From: Actinostola sp. cb2023 | Taxonomy: Eukaryota > Cnidaria > Anthozoa > Actiniaria > Actinostolidae | DNA length: 64,000 nt | Direction: 5' to 3' | NCBI GenBank assembly: GCA_033675265.1 | Contig: JAUJYZ010000947.1 | Span: 419,501 to 483,500 of the forward strand | Part shown: positions 14,501 to 23,500 of the stretch, piece after piece | Position numbering within the stretch: position 1 is the stretch's first letter | Layout: every line of letters starts with the position of its first letter | Position numbers and translations under genes: made by a program | The notes under the pieces: model-generated | What the model was told of the DNA's origin: nothing | What the model saw: the letters and a program-made list of their open reading frames with translations, nothing else | Database searches by the model: none

Positions 14501-17500
14501 ATAAAATCACGTAAACATTGCAGATGACAGCATATATCATGCACGTGATGGCACTTTACTTGATGCGAAAGCGTTGTCTAGTAATAAACGTAAACGTCAC
14601 TTGGTTGAACCAATTACTAGTATAAGCAGTTGAGAAGTCATGCATGCAATGGCGGAGTTCACAAGCTATTGGGTTCGTATCCAAGACTTCAAATTTGTTT
14701 TATCTTTTCTGTTACCTAAAACGAACAACTCAAGCCCACTGCCCATTCAAGTAAAAGTAAAACAGTCGAGTCTTGTAAGATCATCATAGGTCAGTCCTTG
14801 TGATCCTAGCAAAATTAGGCAAAAAAAAGCACGATTTCAATGCAAAAAAAAGCAAAAAAATGCGCGATTTAGCAAAATCACGCCTTGGCAAAAAAATGCG
14901 CGATTTAGCAAAATCACGCCTTGGCAAAAAAAATGCGCGATTTGGCGAAAAAAATGCAAAAACATTTTGGCCAAATTTAATCAATTTTAGTCACTAAATA
15001 ATTTTTTCACACTACATGTAGTTTATTTCGGATATTTGACGAACATTTGAAGTTCAGATGTAAACCAAAGCAAGAAATGATAGAGAATTTCAAGTGCATT
15101 CCAACTATCAAGTTGGTTTTCTAGAAAAGAGAACGAGGATTTTTACAATTAGAAAAATCGATGACCTGTTGAATGAAAAAAGTACCCGAAAATCGACCAA
15201 ATTTGGCGGTAGAGTTCGACAAAATCACCATTTTTATCAGAGACTAAAATATTTGAAGTAACGAGCGGTTGTATTTTGGTGCACGTTGTTTTTACTATAA
15301 TTTTACAAATTTCTATTGTGATTTGAGATGTTTTTCATCTAAAAAATCGCTAAAAAGTAGCGTGATAATTTTTTGTTACGCACTGGTACACCAACTCTGT
15401 GCGCAAGGCCTTAATGTTTAACTACCAATAATATTCAGTAATAGAGTGGGAAGTGGTATGGTACAATAATTTGTATTATTAAACATTTTACTTACTATCT
15501 CGCATCTGATTGGCTGAGAGCATGCAGTTAATTCTCGATAGCATGTGAACTTGACAGGATAAATCTATTATCTGCTACAGATAATAGATTTATCCTGTCA
15601 AGTTCATTCAAGGTCATAAAGAGCGGTAGGTTTGCAGTGTTAATGCAGGCCATGGCAGCATTTATTTACCTGATTATAATTGTGTTCTCACTTATACAAA
15701 ATGTTTAATAAAACAATTATTGAAATCGGTTTTCGCATGATATCGTAAATTATCAAGACCTCGGGTCTGTGTTATCTGCCTCAGCCTACGGCTTCGGCAG
15801 ATAACACAGACCTCTGTCTTGATAATTTACGATATCATGCTCAACCTCATCCAATAATTGCTTATTGTTATACCTCTCAAATCAAGTGGCTCTTTTGATT
15901 GGTCGAGAACGTGTTACATGCCATGGAACAAAACTCACTAACGCCCTAGGGAAAAAACATCTTGAACTTTGAACTCGCACGTGATCAGCTTGTGCACCTT
16001 GAATGCACAGCGAATTTGCAGTCATGTCTGCAACAAAACGTTTTTCATTGAGAACAGAAGAAGAACTTCAAAGCCTAAAGTTCTATATTTGACTTGAGAG
16101 GTATAACAAAAGTGTACTTAATGTATGGCCAGAGGGAAATAGTTAGGTTTGCTTGCCCTCGAAAGGCTTCAAATAAACATGAAAAAGCTGGCAGATGGAA
16201 CTGACAAAAGTAGGCAGTGCTAATTTAGAAAGTAGCTGCCACAGTTCATCAGTCTTATCAATAATTATTCTTACACACAATCAATGTCATTAGGTACCAT
16301 CACAACACTCAAGTGTTTCAACATATTACCCTGTGGTGGTATGGGGGTGAGTATCTAGATGTCTCATTGCTGAAAAGAAATACCACTCAAGCATGTTAAG
16401 GCCTCCATGCAGTTTAAAACTATGAAATAGAAATTTATGCCGTAAGTCACACTTAGGTTCCTTAATATTTTAAGCAGGAAAATGTTGACTTCCAGTGGTC
16501 ACGTGACATTAAGGCGAGAAAAACAGAAATTTGCAAATGGGCTGATGGGTGTCTTTTATTTCAAAGTTCTTTTGATGTGAAGTTGTTAAGTTTGATGAGC
16601 TTAATAACAATCTGTCCGGTATGGTTGACATTAGTGTCGTGTTAATGAGAAAAATGACAATATTGAAATACATGACATGGCCACATGACCAATTTTGCCG
16701 ATTATCTCATTAACATGAAACTAATGTCAACCATACTGGACAGATTGTTATTAAGCACATCAAACGTAACAATTTCACATCAAAAGAACTTTGAAATAAA
16801 AGATACCCATCAGCCCATTTGCAAATTTCTGTTTTTCTCGCCTTAATGTCACATGACCACCGGAAGTCAACATTATCCCACTTAAAATATTAAGGAACTT
16901 AAGTGTGACTTATGGCATAAATTTATATTTCATAGTTTTAAACTGCATGGCGATATGTCGGAAAATGTGATTTTCCATGAATCTGAAAAAGCCAAGCCTT
17001 AACAGGCTTGAGCATGACCAAGTTATTAAGAATTCTAATGGCATTTTTCAATATAGGTTGATGGTGATACCATATGGAATGAGATCCACAGTGCAAATGC
17101 TGCTAGAATGGCAGTTGGTTGTGTCATAGAGTTATCTAACAAGGTTGCTGCACATGAATTGAAGGTCAGTTATGTAGTATTTAGACACTTGCTAGTTTGT
17201 AGTACAAACTGTAGGTTTGTTTACTTCTTGTGCAGAATGGAATGGCAATTGTTCGTCCACCTGGTCATCATGCCGAGGCTCATCAAGCCATGTAAGTGTA
17301 ACAAGAATGATTTATACTTCATTTAGTCTAACCTTGGTACATTCACTTTTTTTTGGGTCTACTACTACAATGATATAAAACATTTATTCATTGATCTACT
17401 TAATATATGAGTTGCAGTGTATATATCTTCTAGAATACATTGAAATACTATAGAACAAACATAAACACAGGTCCAGTAAAGCAGATAAACTACATTGCTC

Positions 17501-20500
17501 ATGCGATGATGAAACATAGGTTTTATATAAAGAAAACATGTATGTGTTTTACCGATGTGGGATTAACTACAGCCGGGATAATTAGGGTAGATCAACCTGG
17601 TTCAACATCTCATTAATTGAAACACATTTGTGTGAGCAATCCAATTTGTTTTGCCGTTGATTATTCCAAAATATTCTTCAGGCTGTGTTTCATTTTATAC
17701 CACTTAAGATTGTCAGGCAAACAAGGGTTTTGTTGTTCCATGCATTGCATACATTCAAGTGTAAGCACGGATGGTAATACAACAGGTCACCATAAATACA
17801 GATACAAATGTATGCTTGTAATACCACCATTTCTTCCTATGTGTGTCATCTATAGGGGTTTCTGTTACTTCAACAATGTAGCAATTGCTGCTAGGATTTT
17901 AAGACTTAAGATGTCAGTTGAGCGTGTCTTAATTGTAGACTGGGTGAGTACTAAGTTCAGTATAATAATATAATGAAATGGTGGTCTAAATCCTGAGTCA
18001 GTAGATCCTAGGGGGTACTCATGTATAAAGAGTGACCAAGTTGTGTGAAGCCCTTTTTTTGTTTTTTTTGGATGGCACAATTTTGCCAAGGAAAAACATT
18101 GGACTTTTTTGGAGTTACGTAATGGACCATAGGACAATAATTTGTGAATTGAATCATATTGGAATCTTTTTTTGGGAGAGGGGGGGGGGGATTTTTTTTT
18201 TTGGGGGGGGGGGGAAGGGTATCATTTTGCCTTCATTTGCACAGGTCTCCCCATCACTCTGGACAGTAGACTATGGCTCCAGTATTTCAGTGGCTCAGTC
18301 ATATTTCTATTTGTTTAGGATATTCATCATGGTAACGGTACACAACAAATGTTCTATGATGACCCTCATGTCTTGTACATCTCACTACATCGTCATGATG
18401 ATGAAACTTTCTTTCCTGGAACTGGAAAGTCAGAAGAGGTAACACCATCTGACATTCCAATGTCATTGATGTACTTCATTTATGCATAGTCATCAAACCT
18501 TATATAGGATGTTGTTTATTGTTTGGAGGAGTAGGCACAATAACAGCAAGTCAGCTGGAAATAGACTATATAACTCCATAGGGATTATTCATCCAAGCCA
18601 TGTATTAAAAAGTGTATGGAATAATCCTGATTTCTTTTACTCCTTTTATAACTCTTAGTGTGGAGCTGGTATTGGTGTTGGTTATAATGTCAACATTGCA
18701 TGGAATGGTGGGTTAGGTAAGTCACAAGCCAATATGAACAAGGAACAACCATACATTAGTTAGAGAGCTTTCAATCAGCAACAGTGTTACGATAATATCA
18801 GTTTAACAATGCACCAGAATTTTGGAGGGACATAAAGAGCCACTGAGGAAATGACATACACTGCCATGATCACACTCCTGCCAGTGGCCAGTGGTGACAT
18901 CATTTATATCAACACTGTCACCAATGGCCAGTGGGGACATCATTTATATTAACACTGTCACCAGTGGCCAGTGGAGACATCATTTATATCAACACTGTCA
19001 CCAGTGGCTAGTGGGGACATCATTTATATCAACACTGTCACCAGTGGCTAGTGGGGACATCATTTATATCACCATGGCCAGTGGGGACATCATTTATATC
19101 AACACTGTCACAGTGGGGACATCATTTATATCAACACTGTCACCAGTGGCTAGTGGGGACATCATTTATATCAACACTGTCACCAGTGGCTAGTGGGGAC
19201 ATCATTTATATCAACACTGTCACCAATGGCCAGTGGGGACATCATTTATATCAACACTGTCACCAGTGGCCAGTGGGGACATCATTTATATCAACACTGT
19301 CACCACCAGTGGGGACATCATTTATATAGTGGGGACATCATTTATATCAACACTGTCACCAATGGCAACAGTGGGGACATCATTTATATCAACACTGTCA
19401 CCAGTGGTCAGTGGCATCAGTGGGGACATCATTTATATCACCAGTGGTCAGTGGGGACATCATTTATATCAACACTGTCACCAGTGGCCAGTGGGGACAT
19501 CATTTATATCAACACATTTATATCAACACTGTCACAGTGGTCAGTGGGGACATCATTTTATATCACACTGTCACCAGTGGCCAGTAGGGACATCATTTAT
19601 ATCAACACTGTCACCAGTGGACATCAGTCAACACTGTCACCACATCATTTATATCAACACTGTCACCAGTGGCCAGTGGGGACATCATTTATATTATGTC
19701 AACACTGTCACCAGTGGCCAGTGGGGACATCATTTATATCAAACACTGTCACCAGTGGCCAGTGGGGACATCATTTATATCAACACTGTCACCAGTGGCT
19801 AGTGGGGACATCATTTATTTATATCAACACTGTCACCAGTGGCCAGTGGGGACATCATTTATATCAACACTGTCACCAGTGGCCAGTGGGGACATCATTT
19901 ATATCAACACACAGTGGGGACATCATCACAACAGTGGCCAGTAGGGGACATCATTTATATCAACACTGTCAACACATCTGTCACCAGTGGTCAGTGGGGA
20001 TCATCATCATTTATATCAACACTGTCACCAGTGGTCAGTGGGGACATCATTTATATCAACACTGTCACCAGTGGTCAGTGGGGACATCATTTATATCAAC
20101 ACTGTCACCAGTGGTCAGTGGGGACATCATTTATATCAACACACTGTCACCAGTGGGTCAGTAGGGACATCATTTATATCAACACTGTCACCATCAACAC
20201 TCAACACTGTCACCAGTGGTCAGTAGGGACATCATTTATATCAACACTGTCAACACAGTAGGGTCATTTATATCAACACTGTCACCAGTGGTCAGTGGGG
20301 ACATCATTTATATCAACACTGTCACCAGTGGTCAGTGGGGACATCATTTATATCAACACTGTCACCAGTGGTCAGTGGGGACATCATTTATATCAACACT
20401 GTCACAGTGGCTCAGTGGGGACATCATTTATATCAACACCACCAGTGGCTAGTGGGGACATCATTTATATCAACACTGTCACCAGTGGCATTTATATCAA

Positions 20501-23500
20501 CACTGTCACCAGTGGTCAGTAGGGACATCATTTATATCAACACTGTCACCAGTGGTCAGTGGGGACATCATTTATATCAACACTGTCACCAGTGGTCAGT
20601 GGGGACATCATTTATATCAACACTGTCACCAGTGGTCAGTGGGGACATCATTTTTATATCAACACTGTCACAGTAGTGGGGACATCATTTATATCAACAC
20701 TGTCACCAGTGGTCAGTCAGTGGGGACATCATTTATATCAACACTGTCACCAGTGGTCAGTGGGGACATCATTTATATCAACAGTCACCAGTGGTCAGTA
20801 GGGACATCATTTATATCATTTATATCAACACTGTCACCAGTGGTCAGTGGGGACATCATTTATATCAACACTGTCACCAGTGTGGTCAGTAGGGACATCA
20901 TTTATATCAACACCAGTGGGGACATCATTTATATCAACAGTCACCAGGGACATCATTTATATCAGTGGGGACATCATTTATATCACTGTCACCAGTGGCC
21001 AGTGGGGACATCATTTATATCAACACTGTCACCAGTGGCCAGTGGGGACATCATTTATATCAACACTGTCACCAGTGGCCAGTGGGGACACTGTCAGTTT
21101 AGTGGGGACATCATTTATATCAACACTGTCACCAGTGCTCAGTGGGGACATCATTTATATCAACACTGTCACCAGTGGCCAGTGGGGACATCATTTATAT
21201 CAACACTGTTATGGGGACATCATTTATATCAACACTGTCACCAGTGGTCAGTGGGGACATCATTTATATCAACACTGTCACCAGTGGCCAGTGGGGACAT
21301 CATTTATATCAACACTGTCACCACATCATTTATATCAACACTGTCACCAGTGGGCCAGTGGGGACATCATTTATATCAACACTGTCACCAGTGGCCAGTG
21401 GGGACATCATTTATATCAACACTGTCACCAGTGGCCAGTGGGGACATCATTTATATCAACACTGTCACCAGTGGCCAGTGGGGACATCATTTATATCAAC
21501 ACTGTCACCAGTGGCTAGTGGGGACATCATTTATATCAACACTGTCACCAGTGGCTCAGTGGGGACATCATTTATATCAACACTGTCACCAGTGGTCAGT
21601 GGGGACATCATCAACATGTTATATCAACACTGTCACCAGTGGGGACATCATTTATATCAACACTGTCACCAGTGGCCTAGGGGGACATCATTTATATCAA
21701 CACTGTTTATATCATTTAACAACACTGTCACCAGTGGGGACATCATTTATATCAACAGTCACCAGTGGGGACATCATTTATATCAACACTGTCACCACCA
21801 GTGGGGGTCAGTGGGGACATCATTTATATCAACACTGTCACCAGTGGCCAGGGGTCACCAGTGGGGGGATCATTTATATCAACACTGTCACCAGTGGTCA
21901 GTAGGGGGACATCATTTATATCAACACTGTCACCAGTGGGACATCATTTATATCAACAGTCACCAGTGGGGACATCATTGGGGACATCATTTATATCAAC
22001 ACTGTCACCATGAGCGTTTTCAGTGGGGACATCTATTTATATCAACACGGTCACACTGTCACAACACTGTCACCAGTGGCCAGTGCTAGTGGGGACATCA
22101 TTTATATCAACACTGTTTATCATTTATATCAACACTGTCACCAGTGGGGGACATCATTTATATCAACACTGTCACCAGTGGTCAGTGGGGACATCATTTA
22201 TATCAACACTGTCACCATCAGTGGGGACATCATTTATATCAACACTGTGGGGATATCAACCTGTCACACATGGGGACATTTATATCAACACTGTCACCAG
22301 TGGCCAGTAGGGACATCATTTATATCAACACTGTCACCAGTGGCCAGTGGGGACATCATTTATATCAACACTGTCACCAGTGGCCAGTGGGGACATCATT
22401 TATATCAACACTGTCACCAGTGGCTAGTGGGGACATCATTTATATCAACACTGTCACCAGTGGTCAGTGGGGACATCATTTATATCAACACTGTCACCAG
22501 TGGCCAGTGGGGACATCATTTATATCAACACTGTCACCAGTGGTCACCAGCCAGTGGGGACATCATTTATATCACTGTCACAGTGGTCAGTGGGGTCACA
22601 ACAGTGGCCAGTGGGGACATCATTTATATCAACACTGTCACCAGTGGTCAGTGGGGACATCATTTATATCAACACTGTCACCACTGTCAACACCAGTGGC
22701 CAGTGGGGACATCATTTATATCAACACTGTCACCAGTGGCTAGTGGGGACATCATCATTTATATCAACACTGTCACCAGTGGTAGTGGGGACATCATTTA
22801 TATCAACACTGTCACCAGTGGCCAGTGACATCAGTAGGGACATCATTTATATCAACACTGTCACCAGTGGCTAGTGGGGACATCATTTATATCAACACTG
22901 TCACCAGTGGCTAGTGGGGACATCATTTATATCAACACTGTCACCAGTGGCTAGTGGGGACATCATTTATATCAACACTGTCACCAGTGGCCAGTGGGGA
23001 CATCATTTATATCAACACTGTCACCAGTGGCCAGTAGGGGGACATCATTTTATATCAACACTGTCACCAGTGGCTAGTGGGGACATCATTTATATCAACA
23101 CTGTCACCAGTGGCTAGTGGGGACATCATTTATATCAACACTGTCACCAGTGGCCAGTAGGGACATCATTTATATCAACACTGTCACCAGTGGCTAGTGG
23201 GGACATCATTTATATCAACACTGTCACCAGTGGCTAGTGGGGACATCATTTATATCAACACTGTCACCAGTGGCTAGTGGGGACATCATTTATATATATC
23301 AACACTGTCACCAGTGGCTAGTGGGGCATCACATCATATATCACTGTCACACTCAGTGGGGACATCATTTGGTCACCAGTGGTCAGTGGGACATGGGGAC
23401 TGTCAGTTAGTGGGGACATCATATATCAACACTGTCACCAGTGGGGCTAGTGGGGACATCATTTATATCAACACACAGTGGCCAGTGGGACATCATTTAT

